Source: Sediminicola luteus
Lineage (GTDB): Bacteria; Bacteroidota; Bacteroidia; Flavobacteriales; Flavobacteriaceae
Direction of reading: 5' to 3'
Assembly (NCBI RefSeq): GCF_002514735.1
Contig: NZ_NBWU01000001.1
Coordinates: 1,240,001-1,304,000 of the forward strand
DNA: 64,000 nt
Below are positions 1 through 7,852 of this stretch, in pieces. Under the pieces are notes generated by a model that made no database searches, had not been told where the DNA came from, and saw only the letters and a list, made by a program, of their open reading frames with translations. The position numbers were made by a program, and so were the translations under genes. Within the stretch, counting starts at the first letter, position 1. Each line of letters starts with the position of its first letter.

Positions 1-411
1 GCGCTGCCAAAGGGCTATGGCCCTGGTATTGGTCTCGACTACTAGATTAAATTGCATGGTGGTAAAACCTAGGGTCTTTGCTTGGGTTAAAGAATGGGCG
101 CATAAGGCGCTGCCAATGCCTTTGCCCGAGGCTTTGGGGTGTACCATATAAGAGGCATTGGCTACATGATCGCCCAAGCCCGTTTGATTGGACTTTATGA
201 TGTAGGTGCCTAACACTTGCCCAGCATCTTCATACACATAGGTATGCATATATGGGGCAAGCCAATGTTCGGTCAAAGCTTCTTTTGAGGTGTTTTTGGG
301 AAAAACATAGGTGTCCTCTGTTTGGATCACGGCCTGGAAAATTTCCCATAGGGTATCGTAATCGGAGGCTCGGGCTTTTCTGATGCTACCTTTGGAGGAA
401 TTATTATCCAT
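1..411 (-). CDS. GNAT family N-acetyltransferase (C-terminus cut by window edge)
   Basis: The visible 137 residues begin MDNNSSKGSIRKARASDYDT, a typical GNAT strand-helix opening. They include the acetyl-CoA pyrophosphate loop (HPKASGKGIGSAL, matching Q/RxxGxG/A) near residues 93-105 and then the start of the NLVVETNTRAIALW core. The product should transfer an acetyl group from acetyl-CoA to an amine or protein N-terminus; the substrate cannot be read from sequence. Its ATG lies inside the last codons of the upstream decarboxylase gene (8-base overlap), which implies translational coupling. An acetyltransferase made together with an amine-forming decarboxylase could acetylate the product amine, but that is inference. 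The C-terminal part lies outside the window. Confidence 0.85.
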   Translation of the reverse strand, partial: MDNNSSKGSIRKARASDYDTLWEIFQAVIQTEDTYVFPKNTSKEALTEHWLAPYMHTYVYEDAGQVLGTYIIKSNQTGLGDHVANASYMVHPKASGKGIGSALCAHSLTQAKTLGFTTMQFNLVVETNTRAIALWQR

Positions 412-1855
412 GGGTTATCATTTTTGAACCCAGTTCACGAATTACCTCCAACAGATAATCGATATCAGATTGCTGTTTTCTGTGGTTAATGATACAGGCG
501 CGTAACACAAAAACACCATGGAGTTTGGTGCCGGTTATAAAAACCCGGCCATCAGTTTCCAAAGCAGGAATCAATTGCTGATTGAGCGCTGTGATTTTGT
601 CATCGTCCATATCTTGTGGACTATACCTAAAACAGGCCACACCCAAGACGTCTGTGGCTACGAGCTCATAATCATCGGCCAACCGTACTTGCTGCGCTAA
701 ATATCGGGTAAGATCGATATCTTTTTGGATCATGGCTTTAATGGCCCCAAACCCATAGGCCTTAATACTCATCCAAACCTTAAAGGCCTTGGCGTTTCTT
801 GAGAGTTGAAAGTAGTGTTCGTTGATCTCTAAACGCTCGGAAGTGTCTTGCAGGGCAGTGTCGAGATAATCGGCCTTTTGGAAGAAGGTACGTTTCAATT
901 GACCCCAATCCTTTACCAAAGTGCAGCCGATCTCATAGGGTTGGTATAACCATTTGTGGAAATCTAGGGCTACCGAATCGGCTTTCTCCAAACCATTGTA
1001 ATGGGGTTTTACCGATTCCAATGCGGCTGCAACACCACCATAGGCACCATCTACATGGAACCACATACGGTATTTTTTCGCCAATTGGGCCAAGGCTTCC
1101 AAATCATCAATGGCCCCGGTGTTTACAGTACCGGCATTACCGATGATACAAAAAGGGCTAAACCCGGCTTCCAGATCTTTTTGTATGGCCTGCTCCAAAA
1201 GATCTAAGCGAATCTTAAAATCTACCGAGGTCGGTATTTTTCTATAATTATCGGTACCTATACCCAAAACCACCAGACTTTTTTCTACACTATTATGGGT
1301 TTCCGTAGAACCATAAACGGTTATGGGGTTTAGGCCGAACAGGCCACTTTGTGCCATATTTTGTTCGGCCAAAAAGACGTTCCGCGCTACGTTGAGTCCG
1401 GTTAAATTGGCGCCCGATCCGCCGCTGACCATTACGCCGGCCGCGGTATCGCTATAGCCTATCGCCTTACCGATCCATTGAACCACCCGTTTTTCGATTT
1501 CGGTCATCGATGGGGCCAAATGCCATTTGGTGTTGTTCTGGTTTATGGTGGCTGCCAAAAATTCGGCCACGGTGCCCATTTGGTTACCCCCGGCCATAAC
1601 ATAGGCGTACATATTGGGACCCATATTTCCTGTGGCTGGCGCAAAGACCTTGTTTTGAACCTCGGTCAGAAGGGCTTGCAAATCCATGGGGTCTTCCGGT
1701 AAGGGTTCATCGAACCAAGAAGCAACCGTTTTAGGGGCATGGTCATGGAATCCTTTTTGCTGGTGTAGTTCTGCATATTGTCCTAAAACCAATTGGTTCA
1801 CCTGTTCCAAAAATGATTTAAATTCTTGATGAGATAGGTCGAGACTCTTCTTCAT
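404..1855 (-). CDS. PLP-dependent group II amino-acid decarboxylase
   Basis: The 483-residue protein has the fold-type I decarboxylase signature: a VSGGSGANLTGL region for phosphate binding, HVDGAYGG (Asp that contacts the PLP pyridine nitrogen) and DFHKWLYQP with the Schiff-base Lys. The family removes CO2 from aromatic amino acids, glutamate or diaminobutyrate to give an amine; which one cannot be decided here. An in-frame TTG at 1882 lies inside the -7 promoter box, so the start is the ATG at 1855. It overlaps the GNAT gene by 8 bases. The neighbouring amide-forming and amide-hydrolysing genes fit a role in making a modified amine (inference). Confidence 0.88.
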   Translation of the reverse strand: MKKSLDLSHQEFKSFLEQVNQLVLGQYAELHQQKGFHDHAPKTVASWFDEPLPEDPMDLQALLTEVQNKVFAPATGNMGPNMYAYVMAGGNQMGTVAEFLAATINQNNTKWHLAPSMTEIEKRVVQWIGKAIGYSDTAAGVMVSGGSGANLTGLNVARNVFLAEQNMAQSGLFGLNPITVYGSTETHNSVEKSLVVLGIGTDNYRKIPTSVDFKIRLDLLEQAIQKDLEAGFSPFCIIGNAGTVNTGAIDDLEALAQLAKKYRMWFHVDGAYGGVAAALESVKPHYNGLEKADSVALDFHKWLYQPYEIGCTLVKDWGQLKRTFFQKADYLDTALQDTSERLEINEHYFQLSRNAKAFKVWMSIKAYGFGAIKAMIQKDIDLTRYLAQQVRLADDYELVATDVLGVACFRYSPQDMDDDKITALNQQLIPALETDGRVFITGTKLHGVFVLRACIINHRKQQSDIDYLLEVIRELGSKMITHG

Positions 1856-1866
1856 ATTCCATTTAT

Positions 1867-1914
1867 GTAGTTGACTACACAAATATAAGGAAATTTGGAT
1901 GTGAAGTGGACTAC
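1867..1914 (-). promoter_or_regulatory. Promoter and two operator-like direct repeats of the decarboxylase gene
   Basis: On the minus strand TATATTTG (1880-1887) matches the Bacteroidota -7 consensus TAnnTTTG, 25 bases before the ATG. Two 12-bp plus-strand elements, gtagttgactac (1867-1878) and gaagtggactac (1903-1914), share 10 of 12 bases, sit 36 bp apart and bracket the -7 box. The first is itself a near-palindrome. This spacing suits a dimeric repressor, perhaps of MarR type, but no regulator gene lies next to it. I see no clear -33 TTTG. Confidence 0.5.
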
Positions 1915-1930
1915 CTAAGCAATGGGAGGT

Positions 1931-3133
1931 CTATGCATTATACCATGGCGCCCCAATATAACTATCGGTTTTACTGGCTTTTTCCCTGTTTTTGATGATG
2001 AGGTGGGTATGGCCTTTTTGCTTGCTTCTATAGCCCAATAAGTGGAAGATATCTTTGGCCAAGAAGCGGGCGGTTTTAAGGTTTACGGCCAAAGTGCCTT
2101 GGCCGTCTACAGCTTGTACGCCCGGAAGCTTCCGTAGGATCGTTCCCCATTTCGATTTTCGTAACCAAGCCGAAAACCGAAGGAAAAAAGGATGGATACG
2201 CTTTATGATAAAAAAGCCATCGTTACCTTGGTTTTGATATAAAGGCATAAATATTTTTCCCGATCGGGGGGCGCGGCAACTTCCTGTATCGGTCTGGGCC
2301 AGTACTTTTCCTTTGGAAATGGGTTCAAAATTGGTAAAGCCCGGTAGCATTACGAAGCTTTGCCCAGCTTCTATGGCGTGCCTATATACGATTTCATGGA
2401 TCTCCCGGCAACGGCCGGCCCTTTGATAAAGTCGGTCATAGTGGGTTTGGAAGGGAATAGCGTCTTTAAAGATACAGCCACTGAAAACCAGGGCCAGCCA
2501 AACAAAATCGATATGGTTTTCTATGGCTTGCCTATCGTCGTGTTGCCCGCCTTCAAAACCAAAGGCCACATAGCCCAATTCGTTGATATAACTCAGCAAG
2601 GGGCCGTCTAGGTATTCTTCTATGCCCAAGATCATGGGCACCGGGAATTGCTGACTGTAGTAACGGTTCAAGAGACTATCGTTTACCGTCATAAAAGGTT
2701 TGGTGGGTCCCGAAGTACTGTGCAGATCTATAAAATAAAAGGGGACTGGGCCTGTTTCGAGTATGTCGTGCAGACAGTGGTAAAGGGCCAATTGTTCCTC
2801 AAAATCGTCGTGGGTAATGGCCAGTTGCCCCTTTTTTAACTTGTTTAAGTTGTCCGTTGTCCATAAGCGGTTCAAATCCTCACTTTGATAGCGTTCCGAT
2901 CGGGCCAAGGCTTTTAGGTTTCCGGCCAAAGCATAGATTTCCCCACAGATTTCAATGCCTGCCAATTGCTGAAGCACATGCTGTAAGGCAAAAACCCCGG
3001 AAGGTTCGTTGCCATGTATACCCCCCACGAATATCATGGTAGGTCCGGGATGCTTTCCTTTTAGGTGCCCGATGATCCTGCCAATGGTCAGGGTCTTATC
3101 TAAGGCCTTACTATGTATTTGGGTGGTCAACAT
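1931..3133 (-). CDS. Succinylglutamate desuccinylase/aspartoacylase family zinc hydrolase
   Basis: A 400-residue member of the AstE/AspA branch of the M14 zinc carboxypeptidase fold. GGIHGNEPSG near residues 37-46 supplies the His and Glu zinc ligands and FIDLHSTSG near residue 132 the third ligand. The family hydrolyses N-acyl amino acids or C-terminal amides. No signal peptide is seen, so it is probably cytosolic. Its ATG lies inside the end of the upstream ligase gene (23-base overlap). This pairing of an amide-bond former with an amide-bond hydrolase suggests one pathway or a reversible capping cycle. The exact substrate is unknown. Confidence 0.82.
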   Translation of the reverse strand: MLTTQIHSKALDKTLTIGRIIGHLKGKHPGPTMIFVGGIHGNEPSGVFALQHVLQQLAGIEICGEIYALAGNLKALARSERYQSEDLNRLWTTDNLNKLKKGQLAITHDDFEEQLALYHCLHDILETGPVPFYFIDLHSTSGPTKPFMTVNDSLLNRYYSQQFPVPMILGIEEYLDGPLLSYINELGYVAFGFEGGQHDDRQAIENHIDFVWLALVFSGCIFKDAIPFQTHYDRLYQRAGRCREIHEIVYRHAIEAGQSFVMLPGFTNFEPISKGKVLAQTDTGSCRAPRSGKIFMPLYQNQGNDGFFIIKRIHPFFLRFSAWLRKSKWGTILRKLPGVQAVDGQGTLAVNLKTARFLAKDIFHLLGYRSKQKGHTHLIIKNREKASKTDSYIGAPWYNA

Positions 3134-4973
3134 AGCCTTTTAAATCGTTTTGGGTTAGAATTCCGACCAATTGTTCGCCTTGGCAAACGGGGAGACAACC
3201 TATGCCGTACTGGGCCATTACGGCCATGGCTTTGGTAATCGGGGTCGTACTTTTGGTGGTGATAAGATGGGTCTTCATGATGTCGGAAACCAAGGCATCC
3301 GGATCCGTGGTCTCGTTGATATGGGTGGCCGTTAAAAGTCCGACCAGTTTTCCGCCGGCATCCTCAACGGGTACATGATGTATGTTTTTCCATTCCATGA
3401 TCCGGAAGGCCAAAAGGGCAATGTCCGACGGACTTACCGTATACAATTGCCTACTCATGATATGACCTACCAAAACCGAGGCCCCGCGCGGATTTTCGGG
3501 CAATGTTATGGGGTCCCATTCATGTACGGGCCGCTCGGTCTCCATACGTTCGTGCATGGCTTGGGTCAGATGGATCAAGGCATTGTCGTATTTCAGTACA
3601 CTGCGTAGTTTGCGGTAGTTGGTAATGGTCCATTGTGATCCGTTTTGGCCACAGACCCGATCTTGTATTACCCCTAATAAGCGTTGTATGTCGGCCGGAT
3701 CTATCTGGCATTTTTGAAGTCCTTCCCGGGCCATGGGCAAGAGTTCGGTAAGTATGAGCTTTTTAATGGGTATGTTTTTACCGAACCAAGAGATCACACT
3801 CTCCTTTCCGTTTCTTGCGGCCTTGATAAAATTCGATTTTACATCCCTAAATTCCATTAGATTAGGCAAATCGTTGTAGCGTTCGGGCCGGCCCATCATC
3901 AATCCGGTCCAGAAGGCGAAATTGGCCATTTCGTCCAATACGGTAGGCCCCGAAGGAATGTACCTGTTTTCTATACGCAAATGGGGAATGCCTCCTCCCA
4001 TACCAAAACAAGGGCGGTTCCAGCGGTAAATGGTACCATTGTGCAAGGCAAGGGCTTCCAATTTGGGTATTTCGCCTTTTTGCACTTTTTCCAAGGAATC
4101 GTTTTCCAAGGCTTTGGCCAATATGATTTTGTAGCGCGCGATTTCGTTGCGGTAGAAATCAACTACCGAGCCCGTGGTCCATTGTTCGCCAAAAGTAACC
4201 CGGGCCAATTGGTCTTTTAAAGCGTAAGATGAAGCCCGAAGATCTATACTCTGACGGAAGAGGGCAATACGGGTCTCACACCAAAGTTCCCTGCCCAATA
4301 GTAGTGGGGAATTGGTACTGGCGCCCAATACAGGCGCTGCAATGAGTTGGGCCCAATTGTAACTTTGGGCAAATTCATGCGGGTTGATCTGCAGGTGCAT
4401 TTGAAAGCTGGTATTGCAAGCTTCGAACAAAACCGAATCGTGGGTTATGGAGAGTTCGTCTACCCCACGGATATGCAATTCTATATCCCGGCCCCGTAGC
4501 TGTTTTATAATGTTGTTCAAGGCCCAGTACCTGGGGTTTGGGGTCATATAATCGAAAACCAATTCATTCTTTCCAATACTGGGTAGTATTCCGGTCAAAA
4601 GAATGCGGTCGCCGAATTCGGCGGCTTTGGTCTTGGCCTGTGCCAAAAGTTGTCTGAGCTGGTTTTCTACCTGTTGGAAACAATCGCCTTGGAGTTCAAA
4701 GGGGTCTAGGTTGATCTCTAGATTGTATTTGGCCAGTTCTGTGGTAAAATGCGGGTCTTGTAGGTTCTCTAAAATGGGTACGGCATGTAGCGAAGGCCGC
4801 CACTTTTCGTCTACTAGGCAAAACTCTTGTTCGGCCCCTATTCGGGTGACCCCAGTTTCAAAACGGTCGTTTTGTAACAACTGTTCCAAAGCCTGAAGGT
4901 CGTTCAGTAAATGGTTTACGAACTTGGCCCGGGTAGCTGGATCTATATACGTTGGCAGTTTTTGGTCCCCCAT
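3111..4973 (-). CDS. GCS2-type glutamate-cysteine ligase family protein with C-terminal CBS pair
   Basis: About 620 residues. The N-terminal 470 or so belong to the carboxylate-amine ligase (GCS2/YbdK-like) family: GAEQEFCLVDE supplies the first catalytic acids and further conserved blocks include HDSVLFEACNTSFQMHLQI and NRYIPSGPTVLDEMAN. The last 120 residues form two CBS motifs (MSRQLYTVSPSDIALLAFRIM and IMKTHLITTKSTTPITKAMAVM), which normally bind adenosine nucleotides and regulate the attached enzyme. The enzyme likely joins glutamate, or another acid, to an amine using ATP. A TTG at 5009 could extend the frame; I prefer the ATG at 4973. It overlaps the downstream AstE-like hydrolase gene by 23 bases. 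Confidence 0.8.
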   Translation of the reverse strand: MGDQKLPTYIDPATRAKFVNHLLNDLQALEQLLQNDRFETGVTRIGAEQEFCLVDEKWRPSLHAVPILENLQDPHFTTELAKYNLEINLDPFELQGDCFQQVENQLRQLLAQAKTKAAEFGDRILLTGILPSIGKNELVFDYMTPNPRYWALNNIIKQLRGRDIELHIRGVDELSITHDSVLFEACNTSFQMHLQINPHEFAQSYNWAQLIAAPVLGASTNSPLLLGRELWCETRIALFRQSIDLRASSYALKDQLARVTFGEQWTTGSVVDFYRNEIARYKIILAKALENDSLEKVQKGEIPKLEALALHNGTIYRWNRPCFGMGGGIPHLRIENRYIPSGPTVLDEMANFAFWTGLMMGRPERYNDLPNLMEFRDVKSNFIKAARNGKESVISWFGKNIPIKKLILTELLPMAREGLQKCQIDPADIQRLLGVIQDRVCGQNGSQWTITNYRKLRSVLKYDNALIHLTQAMHERMETERPVHEWDPITLPENPRGASVLVGHIMSRQLYTVSPSDIALLAFRIMEWKNIHHVPVEDAGGKLVGLLTATHINETTDPDALVSDIMKTHLITTKSTTPITKAMAVMAQYGIGCLPVCQGEQLVGILTQNDLKGYVDHPNT

Positions 4974-5129
4974 GATATCCGTTTTGTTTTCATAACCACA
5001 GACACCCAAGGTAACTTATTTTGAATCAGAAAAATATGACAAATGTTAGCTGGGCTTTTGCACTTTAGGGAACGGAAATCGAAATGTAATGAGGGTATTA
5101 GGCTGAATACTTAATAACAAATGGGTTAA

Positions 5130-5543
5130 TTATTCATAATCCGTTTCAGACAGTCGTTTTGAGATCCACCAATAATTGCCCCAAGGGTCTTTGATTCCAC
5201 CTTGACGATCGCCATAATCTTGGTCGCTTGGTGGAAAAACGGCTTCGGCCCCATGTTGCAGGGCATTTTTGTACATAGAATCGACCATTTGGGTATACAG
5301 ATAAAAACAGGTACGCATGTCGCTAAAACCTGCGCTGGCCTCTGCGATCATAAAATGGGTGTCGCCTATTTTTAAAATGGCATTGGCAATGGTGGTACCA
5401 TCGGGCCGGAGGGTTCTGGTGATTTCCTCGGCATAAAAGGCATTTCTTAAAAAGGTGATATAGGCGGGGGCCCTGGAAACGAACAAATAGGTATTCATGC
5501 TGCTAAAGCCCGGGGGATGGTAGGTATCGTAAATGTCTTGCAT
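5130..5543 (-). CDS. VOC (glyoxalase/PhnB-like) family protein
   Basis: A 137-residue protein with a single vicinal-oxygen-chelate repeat pair. It opens MQDIYDTYHPPGFSSMNTYLFV, continues through FLRNAFYAEEITRTLRPDG, and ends with GGIKDPWGNYWWISKR, the closing motif of PhnB/DUF1428-like VOC proteins. Members serve as dioxygenases, isomerases, antibiotic-binding proteins or catalytically silent binders, so no reaction is assigned. It is cytosolic. A 37-base gap separates it from the agmatinase-like gene upstream, so co-transcription is likely. Confidence 0.8.
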   Translation of the reverse strand: MQDIYDTYHPPGFSSMNTYLFVSRAPAYITFLRNAFYAEEITRTLRPDGTTIANAILKIGDTHFMIAEASAGFSDMRTCFYLYTQMVDSMYKNALQHGAEAVFPPSDQDYGDRQGGIKDPWGNYWWISKRLSETDYE

Positions 5544-5580
5544 GCCTTGCTTTTCACAAAAGATACAAAAAACAAGGCTC

Positions 5581-6360
5581 TTAACCGTTCAGTACCATTT
5601 TCCCAACGATTTCCTTCAAGAGTTTTGCGGCAACATGGGCGGTTTGGCCTTTATTGTCCCGGTCGGGGTTGTATTCTACGATATCGGCCCCGATAATCGG
5701 CATTTTTAGTCTATGGATAATAGAAATTACCTCTCGGGTAGTGAGTCCACCCGGTTCGTGATGCGAAACCCCGGGCGCAAAGGCCGGATCCAATCCGTCG
5801 AGATCTACCGATAAGTAAATCGGTCTTTCAAAATGGGGCATTTTAAAGTGGCCCCAGTCCTTCATTTCATGCACTTCTACCCCATATTTTTGGGCCTGTT
5901 CGCGCTGGTGGTCGTTTAAGGTACGAATGCCTACTTGAACCAAACGTTTGGCCAAACCGTTTTCCATGATACGGGCAAACGGGCAGGCATGGGAATAAGG
6001 GTCACCCTCAAATTCGTGATAAAGATCGGCATGTGCATCGATATGCAAAATATCAAAGTCACCATGAGTGGCTTGGGCAGCTTTTACTACTGGAAAACTA
6101 ATGGAATGATCACCTCCTAAAGTTAGGATACGTTTTTTTTCATCTGCATTTTCCAAGCTGATCTTTTCAATGTCGAAATACTCGGTAATGGTAAAATCGC
6201 CAAGATCGGTCAAGTGCTTGTCCAAATCAACACCGGTTTCCGAAAAACTATTGGCCGAACCACAGTGTAGGGCTTCCCGAATCAGGGCAGGGGCTTTTGC
6301 CGGCCCTTGTTGGTAAGACGATTTTTGATCGAAACAGATGCCTTGTAGTCTAATGGACAT
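5581..6360 (-). CDS. Agmatinase/arginase family ureohydrolase
   Basis: The 259-residue protein carries all manganese-binding blocks of the ureohydrolase family: GGDHSISFP, DAHADLYHEFEGDPYSHACPF and SVDLDGLDPAFAPGVSHHEPGG. The family hydrolyses a guanidino group to urea; agmatine to putrescine is the commonest reaction in bacteria, but arginine, guanidinobutyrate or formiminoglutamate are possible. An open frame reaches to 6438, but the ATG at 6360 is preceded by AAAAGGAG, one of the few clear Shine-Dalgarno-like sites here, and the longer version would overlap the hydrolase gene. Upstream are an alpha/beta hydrolase and an RDD protein. Confidence 0.87.
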   Translation of the reverse strand: MSIRLQGICFDQKSSYQQGPAKAPALIREALHCGSANSFSETGVDLDKHLTDLGDFTITEYFDIEKISLENADEKKRILTLGGDHSISFPVVKAAQATHGDFDILHIDAHADLYHEFEGDPYSHACPFARIMENGLAKRLVQVGIRTLNDHQREQAQKYGVEVHEMKDWGHFKMPHFERPIYLSVDLDGLDPAFAPGVSHHEPGGLTTREVISIIHRLKMPIIGADIVEYNPDRDNKGQTAHVAAKLLKEIVGKMVLNG

Positions 6361-6398
6361 AGATACTCCTTTTAGTGAACCTTCAAATATAGGTATAC

Positions 6399-7253
6399 CT
6401 AGTGGTTTTGGGCAATCCAGTCTTGGGCCAATGGCCATATTTCTTGGGCCGCGGTAGATGAGAGGAAAACCCGTGCATGGTCGTAATCTTCAGAAAACCC
6501 TTCTGCTATACCACAAAGCTGTAGTTGGTTATTGGGGTTTTCAAAAGCTTCCAAAAATTCGCGACAGCCTTGTTCCGGGGCTATAAAATGGTCTCCGGTA
6601 CCGGCCAAGGAGAGTATGGGATAGTTTATTTTGGGGAGTCTTTTTCCATAATCGAAATTTTGGGCCCCGTAGAATTTCCGTTTTAAATTCCATTGAAACC
6701 AAGGGCGCATAAAATGGTAGGTTTCGTTATGGGGCCCCAGTCCGTTCAATGGCCCTGGGATAAATCCCATGATTTTCGCGGCCCATTTACCCATTAGGAT
6801 CTTAAGATAGGCCCGCGTAGAGGTGGCGGCCCCAAAACCTTGACAGGCGAAGAGCAGGCTAGTGCGAATTCTACATAAGTATTCGGGGTGTTTGATCAAA
6901 CACATGGCCAGACAGAGTCCGCCCCCACTATGGGTAAGGGTGCTTATTTTGTCTATCCCGCGATTGTCAAACAAATAGGCAAAAGCCGCCGGATAATCTT
7001 GCAAGGCTACGGTTTCTAGGTCGAATTTCGTTTTTGGGGTTTCACTATCGCCATGACCACGCCACTCCAAAATATAGCAGTCATATCCCCGGTCTGCGAA
7101 AGATTGGGCCAAAGGCAGACAAATATCTTTATTGGAAAATGTACCGTGACTGATAAAAAGGTGTTTGCCCAGTGAAGTACCCTTTGGTTGAAGATGCCAG
7201 AGGGCCAAAGCCGTGCCGTCAGCGGCATGGATATTGATTTTTACCGGATTCAA
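6399..7253 (-). CDS. Alpha/beta hydrolase
   Basis: A 284-residue alpha/beta-hydrolase. ISHGTFSNKD is the oxyanion region, WRGHGDSE the conserved turn, and THSGGGLCL a nucleophile elbow of GxSxG type with His and Gly variants around the Ser. A late DYDHARVF would provide the His of the triad. The closest look is to exported-lipase/thioesterase-like cytosolic hydrolases, substrate unknown. No ATG fits the N-terminus; the frame starts with TTG at 7253, directly after the stop of the upstream RDD gene, which suggests coupling. Confidence 0.75.
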   Translation of the reverse strand: MNPVKINIHAADGTALALWHLQPKGTSLGKHLFISHGTFSNKDICLPLAQSFADRGYDCYILEWRGHGDSETPKTKFDLETVALQDYPAAFAYLFDNRGIDKISTLTHSGGGLCLAMCLIKHPEYLCRIRTSLLFACQGFGAATSTRAYLKILMGKWAAKIMGFIPGPLNGLGPHNETYHFMRPWFQWNLKRKFYGAQNFDYGKRLPKINYPILSLAGTGDHFIAPEQGCREFLEAFENPNNQLQLCGIAEGFSEDYDHARVFLSSTAAQEIWPLAQDWIAQNH

Positions 7254-7254
7254 T

Positions 7255-7794
7255 TTAGCTGGTTTTGATCACATAGGTTTTGGCCAGGCGATCGTGTAGT
7301 GATCTAAAACGACCGTCGGGGTCTGTCATTAACACAATGACCTCCACCACGGTAATGACCAAGCTTAAGTTGGCCACTATGCCCAGAACCGGAAAGGCTT
7401 GTGAAAAGGCGATGGAAAACTCAAAGAAATCGTTTATGGCTACTAATTTCTGATCTTGAAAGGCCCGGTAATAGTAGGGTATGGAAAAGAGCATAGGCGC
7501 CAAATGGAATACCGAGCGCATAAAAGTAGCATCGAAACTGATGGGTTTATGCTCATAATCGACCACTTTTAGGCCTATGATCATTTTGCCCAATGTAGCA
7601 CCGAACCATTTCTCCAATAGGGGTTTGTATAGGCCGGTAATCAAGGTTAGGCTTAGGTACAGGCCAAAATCTTTGTATTGGGTAATGTTGAGGTAGGAGA
7701 TTCCCCCACTAACGATTCCGATTAAAATCGAATCTATGACCAAGGCCAAGGCCCGGGGCCAAAATCCGGCATAGGTAATGGTGTTATTGGACAT
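7255..7794 (-). CDS. RDD family membrane protein
   Basis: About 179 residues with the RDD-domain pattern: an early Arg (FWPRALALVIDSILIG), several hydrophobic helices, the central FGATLGKMIIGLKVVD motif that follows the second helix, and DGRFRSLHDRLAKTYVI at the end. The family is of unknown or varied transport function in the cytoplasmic membrane. The start is placed at the ATG at 7794; a TTG at 7803 would add three residues. It abuts the alpha/beta hydrolase gene. Confidence 0.8.
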   Translation of the reverse strand: MSNNTITYAGFWPRALALVIDSILIGIVSGGISYLNITQYKDFGLYLSLTLITGLYKPLLEKWFGATLGKMIIGLKVVDYEHKPISFDATFMRSVFHLAPMLFSIPYYYRAFQDQKLVAINDFFEFSIAFSQAFPVLGIVANLSLVITVVEVIVLMTDPDGRFRSLHDRLAKTYVIKTS

Positions 7795-7852
7795 GCAGCA
7801 CAATTGATGCGCCCAAGTTACAAAACCCGATGCAACCCAAAATATGATTTTT

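Noticed and set aside
1856-1882. TTG-started extension of the decarboxylase
   Set aside because: The TTG overlaps the TATATTTG -7 box, so it would not be in the transcript.
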